Shown here: piece after piece, positions 47,293 to 58,355 of the stretch
How the letters are laid out: every line of letters starts with the position of its first letter
Position numbering within the stretch: position 1 is the stretch's first letter
Assembly: GCA_910574455.1 (NCBI GenBank)
Contig: CAJSYZ010000010.1
Location: 1,330,770-1,394,769 of the forward strand
From: Trichaptum fuscoviolaceum
Lineage: Eukaryota; Basidiomycota; Agaricomycetes; Hymenochaetales; Trichaptaceae
Direction of reading: 5' to 3'
DNA length: 64,000 nucleotides
Made by a program: the position numbers and the translations under genes
Notes under the pieces: generated by a model
Database searches by the model: none
The model's input: only the letters and a program-made list of their open reading frames with translations
Told to the model about the DNA's origin: nothing

Positions 47293-47856
47293 ATGAATGC
47301 GATCAACAGATGGGAGCTGTTCGTCTTGGACGACGGTGAGAAACCGTAAGCCATTCTCGATGGTGCAACTCTTCTCCGTGGCTCAATCACCCGTGAAGTG
47401 TTGAGATTGAAGAGGACACGAAAATCCCGAACGCCGCAACAATAAAGGTTGTAAAGCAAGACCATACATTAGCAAATATGCTACGATCGTAAGTCAATCT
47501 CCCTGGTTTCATCAACAATGAAATGGAGCTAAAATGTCCCTAGTCAACTTCTGTCTATGCCCACTGTGCTCTTCGCTGGGTACAAAGTTCCCCATCCCCT
47601 TCAGCCTTACTTCCTCCTCAAAGTACAGACTGACGGCTCTGTCACTCCTGCAGCTGCTCTCGAACAGGCAGCGAACACATTGATTGCGCAGCTGTCATCC
47701 TTGCAAGAGAAGTTCAAGCGCGAATTCAGCTTCAAGGAGGTAGAGCCAGGCGAGGGTGGCGATAACACGTATGGTGTCAATGGTGGATTGGGCGGAGGCT
47801 TAGGCGCGTATGGACAGGACAATGCTTGGGCCGCGCGGGATTACCTGGATTTGTAG
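47293..47856 (+). CDS. RPB11: DNA-directed RNA polymerase II subunit Rpb11
   Basis: Rpb11 pairs with Rpb3 to form the assembly platform of RNA polymerase II. Exons 47293-47345, 47399-47488 and 47544-47856 give 151 aa. The start MNAINRWELFVLDDGEK is typical; EDTKIPNAATIKVVKQDHTL, LANMLR and LFAGYKVPHPLQP are family signatures. The acceptor of exon 2 was placed to give the unbroken reading PVEIEEDTK. The C-terminus has a Gly-rich tail (VNGGLGGGLGAYGQ) longer than in yeast. Confidence 0.95.
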
Positions 47857-48012
47857 ACTTCTTTTCTTACCTTTCAGTTTCTTCGGTTGGTTATGTCAAT
47901 GTAGCGAATAGTGTAAAACTATACTTTGTATAATATTTCCTGAATTCATTGCGTTGCAGCTTTTCCGATTAAGAGAATGATTAAGGAAAGAAACAATGTG
48001 AATCAAGAGAAA

Positions 48013-48954
48013 CTACCATGTCCGCCCGTCCAATAACTTCCTCCCTCTATCCCGCTCGACTGACTCCTTGCTACGCATACCGCTGCCAACGTCCAACCTC
48101 CGTCCCTTCCCACTAACACCGTCGCCCATCGCAAGAGGCGCGTTGCCTGACTGAATGAGCATGCACGTTGCCTTGATGACATTTATCGGGTTCCTACTCC
48201 CCCACACCTTCGCACTGACATCCTTGATTCCCGCCGCCTTCAGTACTTGATGGATATTTGGGTTGCAATGAAGTCCGAAACCGACAGGGCGGGGTCGCAT
48301 CAGGATACGAGTCGCGCCAAGTTTGATATCCATGTTCGTCCAAATTGTGCGCTGCTCGAAACGGGAGACGCTATCCATGTTGCGTACGGCCTCCGTGATA
48401 GCTTTGTCTTTTGCTACACTCATTTCTTCGTGCTTCCCCTCGCCGTATCCGACGAGCCCGTCACCGTTCCCCACAACTGTCAGCTGGTACAGTCTGTGTC
48501 GTTTGCCCTTGCCTGTCTGTTGGGTGACACGGCGGCTGAGCAGAGGGTAAATATGAAGATTCAAGTCTCGTAGCTTTCTCTTTATGAGAATTCGCGGGTC
48601 TTTGTCCTCGTCCTTCGCATTGCCTTCGTTTTTAATCGAATCGTTGAGCTCCTTGTCGATAACCATGTACGAAGGGTCGTTTCGAACAATCACTTTGGCG
48701 AAGCGACCGCTTCGCGGGCCCTCGTATATTTTTGAGTGGGCACCGTCATAGAGGACATCGGGCTTCATGAGGTCAGGGAAAACGGAGGAACCATCGTTGA
48801 TGTCAGGATTTTTCGACGAACTAGCAGGCAAAGTCGAAGATTGTCGAGACGAGGTAAGCACAGATGCGCGGTTTAGTGAATGATGCCGTAGAGATCGAGG
48901 GCAGCTCCCCTTCAGCGCTTTTGAACGCGCCAACAACGATGAGCAGCTACTCAT
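48013..48954 (-). CDS. Mitochondrial small-subunit ribosomal protein uS5m (Mrps5-like)
   Basis: A single-exon gene of 313 aa from the ATG at 48954; an upstream ATG at 49068 is in frame but would lie before the obvious transit peptide (MSSCSSLLARSKALKG, Arg/Ser-rich, no acidic residues). The S5 core is seen as HRLYQLTVVGNGDGLVGYGE, GKHEEMSVAKDKAI and MRPRPVGFGLHCNPNIHQVL, followed by AAGIKDVSAKVWGSRNPINV. An N-terminal extension of about 80 residues and a basic C-terminal tail (GRRLDVGSG, then ERDRGRKLLDGRTW) are usual for mitochondrial forms. Confidence 0.92.
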   Translation of the reverse strand: MSSCSSLLARSKALKGSCPRSLRHHSLNRASVLTSSRQSSTLPASSSKNPDINDGSSVFPDLMKPDVLYDGAHSKIYEGPRSGRFAKVIVRNDPSYMVIDKELNDSIKNEGNAKDEDKDPRILIKRKLRDLNLHIYPLLSRRVTQQTGKGKRHRLYQLTVVGNGDGLVGYGEGKHEEMSVAKDKAITEAVRNMDSVSRFEQRTIWTNMDIKLGATRILMRPRPVGFGLHCNPNIHQVLKAAGIKDVSAKVWGSRNPINVIKATCMLIQSGNAPLAMGDGVSGKGRRLDVGSGMRSKESVERDRGRKLLDGRTW

Positions 48955-49207
48955 CCTGCCAGATATTTGGAACAGGGAAGAAAGACAAGTATGAAGCCAA
49001 AATCTCCGAACTTGAACGTCCGGGGTCCTCCGACGCCAAGTTGGGTCGACCGACGACGCGGCAAACAAAGTCCCTGGGTCTTTGCTTGCACTTGTCTTCG
49101 TCTCTTCTCTTTCTATATAAACATCACTGACTATAAGTCAAGATCAATTCAACCACATTCTATTCAAAGCGCGAACTCTGAGCCGAACTCGTAATCTCTC
49201 AGATATA
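48955..49207. promoter_or_regulatory. Compact divergent promoter of uS5m and PITH genes
   Basis: Only 253 bp separate the two start codons. A TATATAA lies at 49114-49120, about 90 bp before the PITH ATG, after a CT-rich run. Confidence 0.5.
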
Positions 49208-50022
49208 ATGTCGGGGCACTACGGAGAAGACGGGAATTCAGTGCAGGAAGACATAGCAGGTACTGACACTGGGAATCTTTACGGTGTTATTGATAGAGAT
49301 AAGTGAGTAGAATCACTCGCTGAGTCAAGATATACTGAATCATAATGAAAGGAGAAATGTCCGTCTATGACACAGTGTCCACGGACTGAATCTCAGTGTA
49401 CCGGAGGATGCGAGAGCAGTGATCAAACCTTGGAACGAGCGAGAGGATGACACTCGATACGCTGATTCTGGAGTTGATGACCAGCTTGTTATACACGTCC
49501 CATTCAGTCAGAACGTTCGTGTGCGATCGATCCTCCTCAAACTCGGTGAGCTTATGTCAATGCGACATAGGACACGTACTCATCGAGTGTTTGTGAATAG
49601 GTCGGGGAGAGCTTACGCCTCGTCACCTTCGAATATTCGCAAATCATCCTAATGTCGTCGATTTCTCTGATGCAGAATCACTCCGACCGAACTTAGATAT
49701 CAGCTTGTTAGAGGGAGAGACAACAATGACTGAGTATCCACTTCGAGCGGCGTCATTCACGAACGTCCACTCACTCTCTTTACACTTCGTCAGTACTTTC
49801 CCTTTACTCCATAACTCTCATAATCTGATATATTCTCTACAGGGAGAGGCAGTTGGTGAGGAAATGTCGCGCATATATTTTATCGGATTCAAGGGGGACA
49901 CGAGAACGGTCCGAAAGGAAGGTTCGAATAAGCTGGAGGTTCCTGCCGCGAATGCGGCGGACGCTTCGCTCGTTGACAGAGTAAAGGAGAGGGCTGCGGG
50001 CCAACAGAGTACAGCACGATAA
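49208..50022 (+). CDS. PITH-domain protein (proteasome-interacting, TXNL1-type C-terminal domain)
   Basis: Exons 49208-49302, 49376-49545, 49601-49788 and 49843-50022 give 210 aa. Nearly the whole protein is the PITH domain: NLSVPEDARAVIKPWNER, DDQLVIHVPFSQNVRVRSIL, RIFANHPNVVDFSDAES and MSRIYFIGFKGDTRTVRK. The domain is known from the thioredoxin-like protein that binds the 26S proteasome lid; this protein has no thioredoxin domain, like the PITHD1 group. Cytosolic or nuclear. It is divergent with uS5m. Confidence 0.92.
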
Positions 50023-50414
50023 AACTACATACTCACCCTCTACTACCAACCTTTTGCTTCAGACACTGGCGGAACAGTACAGATAAATGTTATACTTATC
50101 GAAGGCATGCGGAGTAGAAACAGCATGTTTGACTTTGGAATTGTATCGTTGTACTTTGGAATTCTTATAAGCCAGTGACATTCAAATCACTTATACTTAC
50201 ATATAATTCTGATCTGACGGTACGTGTCATCATTATTCTTGTGAATAAAAGTATGACATACGCAACGCCTGTCCTGAGTGACAAGAAAGTATGCGTGACC
50301 AAATGTTACTTTCTCGTAGCTGTGACAAATTGGACTGTCGTGGCATCTACTCGGAGCGCGTTCATATCGTACTTTCTCTTCTTCTCTCCATTTCTAAATA
50401 CTCTACACTTTCAA
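50023..50414. other. Intergenic stretch upstream of SEC24
   Basis: Promoter and 5' leader, pyrimidine-rich just before the ATG (CTTTCTCTTCTTCTCTCC). Nothing else seen. Confidence 0.45.
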
Positions 50415-53400
50415 ATGGCCTCTCCAGCTCAACAGCTACCTCCAGGCTGGGCGGCTGAGTGGTGAGCAAGTTCTGCGTACCGAAATACTAAGTTTGCTGA
50501 TTTGCCTCCGCAGGGATCCCACAAATCAGAGGTATTTGTTCATTGGTGAGCTTCCAGAACTTATTAGCCGGTATATAAGCTAAGTGCTCTTTTTCAACAC
50601 GTTCAGAAACTGCGACAGGCCGCACACAATGGGAGGTGCCCGGGCTGAGCCCGACAGGCTCGCCAATGCCAGCAGCGACTACTCAATCAAGTTTACACCA
50701 TACCAAACGTCGGCAGTATGCAGCAGGACAAACACAAGCTTATTACAGTGGCGCGGATACATACGCGTCTGACCCGCAGTATGCTGCAGCACCTCCGGTG
50801 GGAGCTCCAGCGGCTGGTGGCCAGCTTTTCACCCCTGGCCTCGCCGCTGAGAGCCAATTCAGCTCTCAGCAGTCTCAACCGTCCCAATTCATAACGCCCG
50901 CTGGCCAGCCCGAGTATATCAACGCTCCTGGATTTGCGGCAGCGCCTGCGATGACTACTCCAGGTCAGGCAGCATTCCAGCAACAAATGGGTTCTGTGAC
51001 GGACCAGTTTTCGACAATGGGCATTAATGGCGGACCGAAGCCATTTGCGTTGTACACTGCCAATCTGCTCACAAGCCCACCAGACCCGCGCGAGCTACAG
51101 CGTGGACCGCCTGAAATTCGTCTGCCACCCAATGCATCGATATCTCCATCACCTTTGGCGAATGCAGACCCATCTTATGCACGTTGCACGATGAACGCCA
51201 TACCCACGACTTCGGCCTTGCTGAACAAGTCAAAAATACCGCTAGGTCTTGTCATTACACCGTACCGGTCGATTAAGGAGGGAGATCAGCCCGTGCCACT
51301 CGTCACAGACACTGTCATTGCGCGCTGTCGTCGATGCAGGACGTACATCAACCCGTTCGTACAATTTATAGACGGTGGGAATCGGTGGAGATGTACATTA
51401 TGTGGGATGTCAAACGAAGTCCCGCAAATGTTTGATTGGGATCAGGAGAGGAACCAACCTGGAGATCGTTGGTCGCGAGCTGAGTTGAATCATGCTGTCG
51501 TTGAATTCGTTGCGCCAACGGAGTACATGGTTCGGCCACCTCAACCTGTATTTTATTGTTTCCTTATCGATGTTAGCCATGCCGCCGTTTCCACTGGTGA
51601 GTTAGACCTTCTGGTATGAAAGTTCTAGTTTCTAATACAGTTCACAGGAATGGTCGCTACTGCCTGTCGTACTCTCTTGGAGTCTTTAGACAGAATACCG
51701 AACGATGACCAGAGAACAAAAGTCTCTATCATTGCATACGATACGTCCCTCTATTTCTTCTCCATGCCGGTACGCTTTTCCTCGTGCAATTCGGATGACA
51801 GAGCTGAACTGTTATTGATCAGCCTGGTGCTACGGATCCAAATATGCTAGTCGTATCAGACCTGGATGATGTCTTCCTACCCAAACCCACAGACCTTCTT
51901 GTCAACCTTACTGAAGCCCGCGCGTCCATTGAAGCGCTTCTAGGTCGGTTAGGCGACATGTTCCAAGAATCTCATGCCGTTGGAAGTGCCCTTGGACCTG
52001 CTATGCAGGCCGGTTTCAAGCTCATTGTAAGCTTAGCCTATCAATGCGTGAGCGAACGGGACGTACTGAACAAATGTTATCAGTCTTCTGTAGGCGGAAA
52101 ACTTATTGTCCTTTCTTCAAGTTTGCCAAGCCTCGGCCCAGGTTCGCTGAAAAACAGAGAGGATCCGAAGATTTTGGGCACTTCTAAGGTCAGCACTCTT
52201 TTAGTATCTTGTAATATAATAGTGTAATAGCTCACCCCTCATGAGTAGGAATCTGGCCTTTTGCAGCCCGCATCGGCATTCTATAAAACATTTGCTATCG
52301 AATGCTCGCGTGCGCAGGTTTCCGTGGACATGTTCCTCTTCAGCGCTTCGTACCAAGACGTCGCGACATTAGGTATGCATCCCAAACCCTCTTCATTGTA
52401 AAGACTAGATCACGAACACCTTGCAGCGTGCTTGCCTCATTATACTTCCGGCCAGACATATTTCTATCCTGCGTTCAATGCGGCCAAGTCAGAAGACGCA
52501 ATTAAATTCGCGCACGAATTTGGTGAAGTCATTGCCATGCCCATCATGGTCGAAGCCGTGATGCGTGTGCGTGCAACGAAGGGTAAGTCGCCATATTGCA
52601 TTCATGAATGGGTCTTCACTCCTCTTCCTTTTAAACTGATCTGCTTGATTGTGAAACTGATGGATTTCTCGATTTTGCTTTCGCTTGGTAGGTCTGCGTA
52701 TGTCTTCATTCCACGGCAATTTCTTCGTCCGCTCCACGGATCTTCTTGCCATGCCCGCGGTCCCTCAAGACCAGTCGTATGCCATTGAGGTTCAGATTGA
52801 GGACACAATCACATCACCGTTTGTTGTGTTGCAGACGGCTATCCTTCACAGTACATGCACAGGTATGCCCCTCTTTAGTGTTTCACTACTACTAGCTCTC
52901 TAAAAGGAATGACGTAGGTGAACGTAGAATTCGTGTCGTCACCCTCGCGTTGCCCACGACTACCAACTTGTCCGAAGTTTACGCATCGGCTGACCAGGTG
53001 GCACTAGCCACCTTACTTGCGAACAAGGCCGTTGAGCGTTCTCTGTCTCACAAGCTGGAGGACGCACGGGAGGCTGTTGTCAACAAGATGGTCGAGATTT
53101 TGACTACGTATAAGAGTAGCATGACTGCAGCTGGAGCGGGTGCTAGTGCGCAATTGTCTATTTGCGAGAATCTTAAGCTACTTCCTGTGCTTCTATTGGG
53201 TCTTCTCAAGAATGTAAGCTGCGCCTCAATCTTAAAGCAGCGTTTCTAATATGACTCTATGTGAATAGGTTGGAATACGGCAAAGCGCTCAGATCCCTCC
53301 GGATCTGCGGGCTTACGCTCAATCGCTGTTAACGTCCCTCCCTGCCCAGCTCCTCATCCCTTATATTTATCCAAATTTCTATTCGCTGCACAACATGTCG

Positions 53401-54136
53401 CCCGAGGTGAGTTCCATCGTCCGTTAATCCCGATGCTTCATTTCGCTTCTTCGACTTCTAGCGCACATCATGCTTTTGTTCCTAACTATTCATTTCCTCT
53501 CTCTGACTCATTACCATTCTTAACTATCACTGACCCTTGCTTTGCGCACATGTAGTGTGGTACCATGAGTGAGAATGGTCTTGTAATGCCTCCGCCGCTC
53601 CCGCCGACTTCGGAGCGCCTGGAGAGGCACGGTCTTTTCTTGATCGAAGATGGTCAGACGCTCTTCCTCTGGGTCGGCCGAGATGCGGTTCCGCAGCTCA
53701 TCATGGATGTGTTCGATTTGCCGTCTTATGAACAACTACGTGGTGGAAAGGTAGGATGATCACACTAGTGCTTTTGCTTTGTGTGATTATGGACTGACGT
53801 GTCCTTTCACTCTCAGACCACGTTGCCCCTTCTTGACAACCCCTTTTCGCAGCGTGTAAACGCCATCGTTGCCAAGATTCGCGAGATGCGCCGTGGGCCG
53901 TACTGGCCGCATCTATACGTCGTTAAGGAGGACGGCGAGCCGCCGCTCAGGCTCTGGGCTCTCAGTTGCCTCATCCAGGACCGCGCGGACGTCATGCCGA
54001 GCTACCAGCAGTTCATCAACCAGCTCAAGGACAAGGTAGGCCTCGCATCGGAATCTTGGTATTCGTGACAGCTGTTTAATGAAGTACATGGGTATCTTTC
54101 TCTCTTTATTAACAGGTGAATGGCTCCAGTTACTGA
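50415..54136 (+). CDS. SEC24: COPII coat cargo-binding subunit Sec24 with N-terminal WW domain
   Basis: Selects cargo for ER-to-Golgi vesicles as a Sec23 partner. Fourteen exons give 939 aa: 50415-50461, 50514-50545, 50607-51596, 51648-51769, 51823-52026, 52084-52188, 52249-52372, 52427-52582, 52692-52862, 52918-53213, 53269-53406, 53556-53750, 53817-54035, 54116-54136. The N-terminal 35 residues form a WW domain ([23 protein letters not shown]), then a Gln/Ala/Pro-rich stretch. The zinc finger is [14 protein letters not shown] and CTLCG. The trunk starts with [10 protein letters not shown], and the beta-sandwich, helical and gelsolin domains follow ([17 protein letters not shown]). The last exon adds only VNGSSY. 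The WW domain suggests a Pro-rich partner. All phases close without a stop. Confidence 0.95.
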
Positions 54137-55056
54137 GTGTGGTTTTCCTTTGGTGTGGATGTGGGGACTTGGACGAAGGCTTTGAAGTTCATGCACGAAG
54201 AAGTAAGCGGACGATGTTCTCGTGTTTCTTAGGTATAATATTAGCTTTGACATACGAAATTAAAATTCGAGGTGGCTATCTGTTCCTTCGACCTCTAGAT
54301 TATAAAAGATCTCGATTTCGGTATCCAGATATTCAAGAGCGTCTGAATTGCTGTTCTCTGTATTTCTTTTACGTCAGAATTCTTCCGCTATCTTATCCTT
54401 CCCGAACACACCTTCGTCCTTTGAATGATCTTCTGCGGCAAAGTCCTGCCACTCTCGAGCTGTTTGTTTCCCGCGTTTAATTCTGTTGACTCGAGGTGGG
54501 GAAGGTGGCACGTGTAGTTTCGCGCGAGTGCTATTACTCCGAGGTTTCTCCTTTGTGGATTGCCGGGTTCCTGCAAGCACGACCATTTTCTGTTCGGATT
54601 CTTTGCTTCAAAGTGAGAGTGTGTGGAGGGAGGGAGGGACGACTTGAGTGTGCTGGATGAATTACACATGCTATTAGAATTCTGACCGTCAGCCACCATA
54701 TAAAATAATTAATGAAAGGATTTATTTTCATTTGTTTGTACCGTGTACCAATCATGGGCCGGTAGGCCGACTGCAAGCCTTGTCGAGCACCACTATGGCA
54801 CTATCTCACAGAAGAATTGGCTGGGAGTGTCGATCACTAATAGTGCATGCACATGGACTCAATCGGCAACAAGTCTAGATGATCTGGGGCAAGTAGCTTC
54901 AACAAGTTTACCCGCTCCTCATATAGTCTCGTCTACTTCAAGTTCAGTATCTGTACTTTCTCTCCCCCTTCACAGACTCTAGATAAGCGCTACAAGTCGA
55001 CGACCTTAAACCAATATATAGTTACGGTCGTCGTTCTGCATTGTTCGGTTGTACAA
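54137..55056. other. Intergenic stretch
   Basis: AT-rich 3' flank of SEC24, then promoter side of MFS gene 2 with CCAATATATAG at 55011-55021. No supported gene; the frames on both strands lack motifs. Confidence 0.45.
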
Positions 55057-57145
55057 ATGGCGTCAGAAACTCTTCCGCGGCAGGACAACGTTCCTGCATT
55101 ATCGAGGAGATCATCAGAGAAGACAAGACGAGTCAGCAATCCAGATATCCTGACTGACATAGAGAAAACGGAGAACTACATAGACGTGGATGGAAATACA
55201 TATGATCCACCTGATTCCCCAGAACGGAACCCGCAGACTGTCGATCTATCAAGTCCAACAGTGAAATGGAGAGCACGATACCAGCTCTTTTCACTCTATT
55301 TTGTCTTGTTCTTAGCTGGATGGGATGGCGGGACTCCAGGTCCTCTCATTCCGCGCATGCAAGAAGTCTACAACGTGTGTATATACGTTGCATCTGGTAA
55401 AACGGGTTATTAACTAATTTATAGGTAAATTATACTGTCGTGTCGATGATGTTTGTTACTACCACTATCGTTAGCGGACACTCGTTCCTAAATGATTGTC
55501 ATCGTCTCATTTGCTTGACATAATCTATAGGGAACAATGCTTGGTGCATGCACGAATGTTTACCTAACGGATAAGTTTGGGTTCGGGAAGGTGATGAACG
55601 TAACAAGATACGAATATTCTGATGCCTTACTTCCTCTTTTTCTAGGTCATTGTACTAGGTAAGTTGAATTTAGAGAACGATGTGGTCTTGAAGTTCATCT
55701 CTTACTAGGATCGCTATGTCAAGTCATTGGCTACGCTATTATAGCCCCTGGCCCTCCGTTTGCTGCTCTGTGTGTAGGCTTCTTCATTGACGGAATTGGG
55801 ATAAGTTTGCAGGTCCGTCACTCTACATCGCGCATATGTATTTTACGTCGCAATCTGACTCTAGCCAGGACTCGCAATCAAACGGATTTGTTGCAAGTCT
55901 AAAGGAGAACTCAGCGACTAAAATGGGACTCCTGCACGCTGCGTATGGTTCGTCTTCAAGGACCTACCTATACAACGCCATCTCTACTAACAGCCAAGGA
56001 CTTTGCTCTATCAGGGCTCGGAGCTATGATTTCACCACTCGCTGCAACACAATTCGCGCAAATACCGCGATGGTCTTTTCACTTCCTCTGCTCGTGCGGC
56101 ATCGCTATTTTAAATACGATATTCTTGCTGGTCGTGTTTCGTGGAAAGACACAGGATGGTTGGTACACTCAAAGATTATACCAATTGTCATCAATTAATT
56201 ACTTATCATTATTCACAAAAGAATGCTTAATTGCCATAGGACAGCCCGTAGGCGAGACAAGCACAAGTTCACAGAGCAAGTATCGCCAAATCCTGAGCCA
56301 GAAGGTTGTCCACCTCCTTGCGTTGTTCTCACTAATATACGTCGGCGTGGAAGTCACCGTCGGAGGATGGACGATCACCTATGTCATTCGTCAACGTGGA
56401 GGTGGGCCATCCTCCGGATATATCTCAACAGGCTTCTTTGGTGGTGAGTGAAGGAGATTATGTCGCATTTACACATTGATTAAGAGGTTAGTATTATAGG
56501 TCTAACACTCGGAAGAGTGTGCTTGCTATGGCTAAACCAGAAGGTGTGTGGTGACTACGTGAGGCCGTGCGGTCATACTACCTCCAAGCTAACCCGAATG
56601 ACTAAGATTGGAGAATACCGGGCAATCTTCGTATACAGTGTGATAACTATAGGGTGTGTATTCTCACTAGTAAAAGTTCTCGTACCTTCGCTAAATTCGA
56701 CTTTCCTCATATTCTACTTTACGCGTATAATGCTCTATAAATCTCCTCAGACTAGAACTTGTCGTCTGGCTCACACCCTCACTAGTGGGAGACGCCGTCG
56801 CCGTCTCCTTCGTTGGTTTCTTCTTCGGGCCTATGTATCCGATTCTCATGAACGAGTCAGGGCGACTCATTCCTCCATGGCTCCTCACCGGATCCATTGG
56901 TTGGATAGGTGGTTTTGGATTTAGTGGGGCTGCTTTGTTCCCCTTTATCACTGGAGCTTTGGCATCGAGGTTTGGGATTGAAAGTTTGCAACCATTGTGA
57001 GTTACCTCAGATCTGCCTTGTAGTATGAGGCAATATTAATTAGTATCATATTTTGATTAGCGTTATCGCCCTCATGGTGGCTATGTTTGCCCTATGGGCA
57101 ATGGTACCTCTGGGAAGGCCAAAACAGAGACCTGTGCAAGGATGA
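55057..57145 (+). CDS. MFS transporter 2 (Bsc6-like, paralogue of MFS 1)
   Basis: Twelve exons give 468 aa: 55057-55374, 55425-55469, 55531-55590, 55646-55658, 55709-55812, 55869-55947, 56015-56158, 56222-56443, 56500-56543, 56607-56653, 56751-56996, 57061-57145. Nine exons match MFS 1 in length (45, 60, 13, 104, 144, 222, 44, 47, 246) and one is three bases longer (79 against 76); the N-terminal intron of MFS 1 is absent. Motifs: AGWDGGTPGPLIPRMQEVYN, CQVIGYAIIAPGPPF, VGVEVTVGGWTITYVI, RQRGGGPSSGYISTGFFGG, FFFGPMYPI and FSGAALFPFITGALASRFG. The N-terminus is hydrophilic (about 75 residues). Substrate unknown. Sequence divergence between the two is large, so the duplication is old. Confidence 0.9.
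55646..55658 (+). other. 13-nt micro-exon in MFS gene 2
   Basis: GTCATTGTACTAG between TTCTAG and GTAAGT, giving VIVL plus the first base of Gly. Same length and phase as 41203-41215. Confidence 0.8.
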
Positions 57146-57273
57146 AATGAATAGCGAGATGACGAGACAAGCGTAGCCAGTGAACACTGGTAGTATACTA
57201 CAGTAGGCTTCATCACGATTAGAGGAGAATATATCTTATTATACTAAAGACATTGAGATCCCTGACTCAGAGG

Positions 57274-57308
57274 AGGAATAATAGCTCAGCGGTAGAGCGT
57301 GGGGTTGC
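57274..57308 (+). pseudogene. Degenerate tRNA-Cys 5' half
   Basis: About 35 bases resemble the start of the tRNA-Cys at 57624 (GAATAATAGCTCAGCGGTAG, then AGCGTGGGGTTGC). No anticodon arm or T arm follows in register, so it cannot fold into a tRNA. Confidence 0.6.
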
Positions 57309-57393
57309 CAAGGATGACCCTGCGAGCACCTTCGAGTTCCAACTTGACTACTCATAGAACCCGGCTAGCCTTCAAGGAAATTTCAGAGTCTGT

Positions 57394-57555
57394 ACGCAGT
57401 GGAACCTACAAGGCAAGTCCATTAATCCCATCGTGAACATTGGTGGCTTCAACTTGAGACCGGTCATGGTCATGGTTACTGAAGCGTTGGAACCGTACGC
57501 GAAACGCAATCTTACACCATATTTTGTGCCCAACATCGATGTATCCGGACTTTAA
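57394..57555 (+). pseudogene. Short coding-like relic, unknown
   Basis: Fifty-three open codons end in TAA and read like a real protein end (INPIVNIGGFNLRPVMVMV, then PYAKRNLTPYFVPNIDVSGL). No start is seen and I cannot name the family. It sits between two tRNA-derived segments. Confidence 0.25.
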
Positions 57556-57623
57556 AGGAACGCTAGATTGCTGAAGCACCGTCAATATGTAGATAAGTTT
57601 GTTGTAGATAAAAAATATAATAT

Positions 57624-57727
57624 GGAACAATAGCTCAGTGGTAGAGCGTGGGATTGCAGTTATATTAGGAATATTTCCTTACTAGCCTAGTATCCTAAGG
57701 TCGGGTGTTCGACCCACTCTTGTTCCT
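57624..57727 (+). tRNA. tRNA-Cys (GCA) with 32-nt intron
   Basis: A full cloverleaf folds: acceptor stem GGAACAA with TTGTTCC (57624-57630 and 57720-57726), D stem GCTC/GAGC, anticodon stem TGGGA/TCCTA, anticodon GCA at 57656-57658, variable loop AGGTC, T stem GGGTG/CACTC with loop TTCGACC. The intron 57660-57691 lies after position 37, the standard place. The discriminator base is T. A T5 run at 57732-57736 would end Pol III transcription. The A and B boxes are TAGCTCAGTGG and GTTCGACCC. Confidence 0.93.
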
Positions 57728-57728
57728 G

Positions 57729-58330
57729 TCGTTTTTAGTCTTTTTACTGCAAGTAATTGTAACTGTAATTGTTTTTCTTTGCAAAACGGATGAAAGTCAA
57801 CGGGAAAAGAGAAGTTTTGCAAGCAAAGGAGGCCGGAGCGCGGGACGAGAAAATCCGAGTGCGTCGTCATCGGCTTGTGACGAAATCACCCAATAAATAA
57901 GCAGCGATTTTCGGCCGGATGTGACATTCGCAGACCGACATCATGATGCCGAATTACTTCATTTGGATTCTCGGCACGTCGGCAGTGTTTTTCACGTAAC
58001 GGCTGCTTCTTTCCTTTCTTTCTCCCGACTGTCATGCTTTTTGCAAAGAAGAATAATTTACAGCAAACATCGGAGGCTGTCTCAAAGTGTGACAGGGCCT
58101 ATGAAGCGGTGTCCCTTCTTTCAAGGGCTGTCGAGTGTTGAGACAAAACGCTTGAGACAGCCTTCCTCAGCCAATCACCGCCCAGAAACGTAAGAATTGT
58201 CTGAAAGAAAGACAAATCTTTGAAGAAGTGACAACACTTTACGGCCCCTGTCTTGATTTCAGACAGCCTCTTGTGTTTCCCGTGATTGCTACAAAACACG
58301 TTCTACAGAACACTGCATAGAGCCAGGCCA
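57729..58330. mobile_element. 600-bp hairpin insertion next to tRNA-Cys
   Basis: Contains two long imperfect inverted arms (about 58074-58144 and 58198-58269, each starting AGGCTGTCT on its own strand). The interval is bounded by two copies of a 25-base tRNA-Cys 3' segment (57704-57728 and 58331-58355, 24 of 25 identical). No coding frame. It may be an element that inserted in the tRNA end and duplicated it, or part of a local tandem duplication. Confidence 0.5.
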
Positions 58331-58355
58331 GGTGTTCGACCCACTCTTATTCCTG
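58331..58355 (+). repeat. Copy of tRNA-Cys T-arm and 3' end
   Basis: Matches 57704-57728 with one change; starts GGTGTTCGACCCACTCTTAT. A weaker echo follows near 58384 (GGTCGGGAATTCAAG). Confidence 0.75.
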
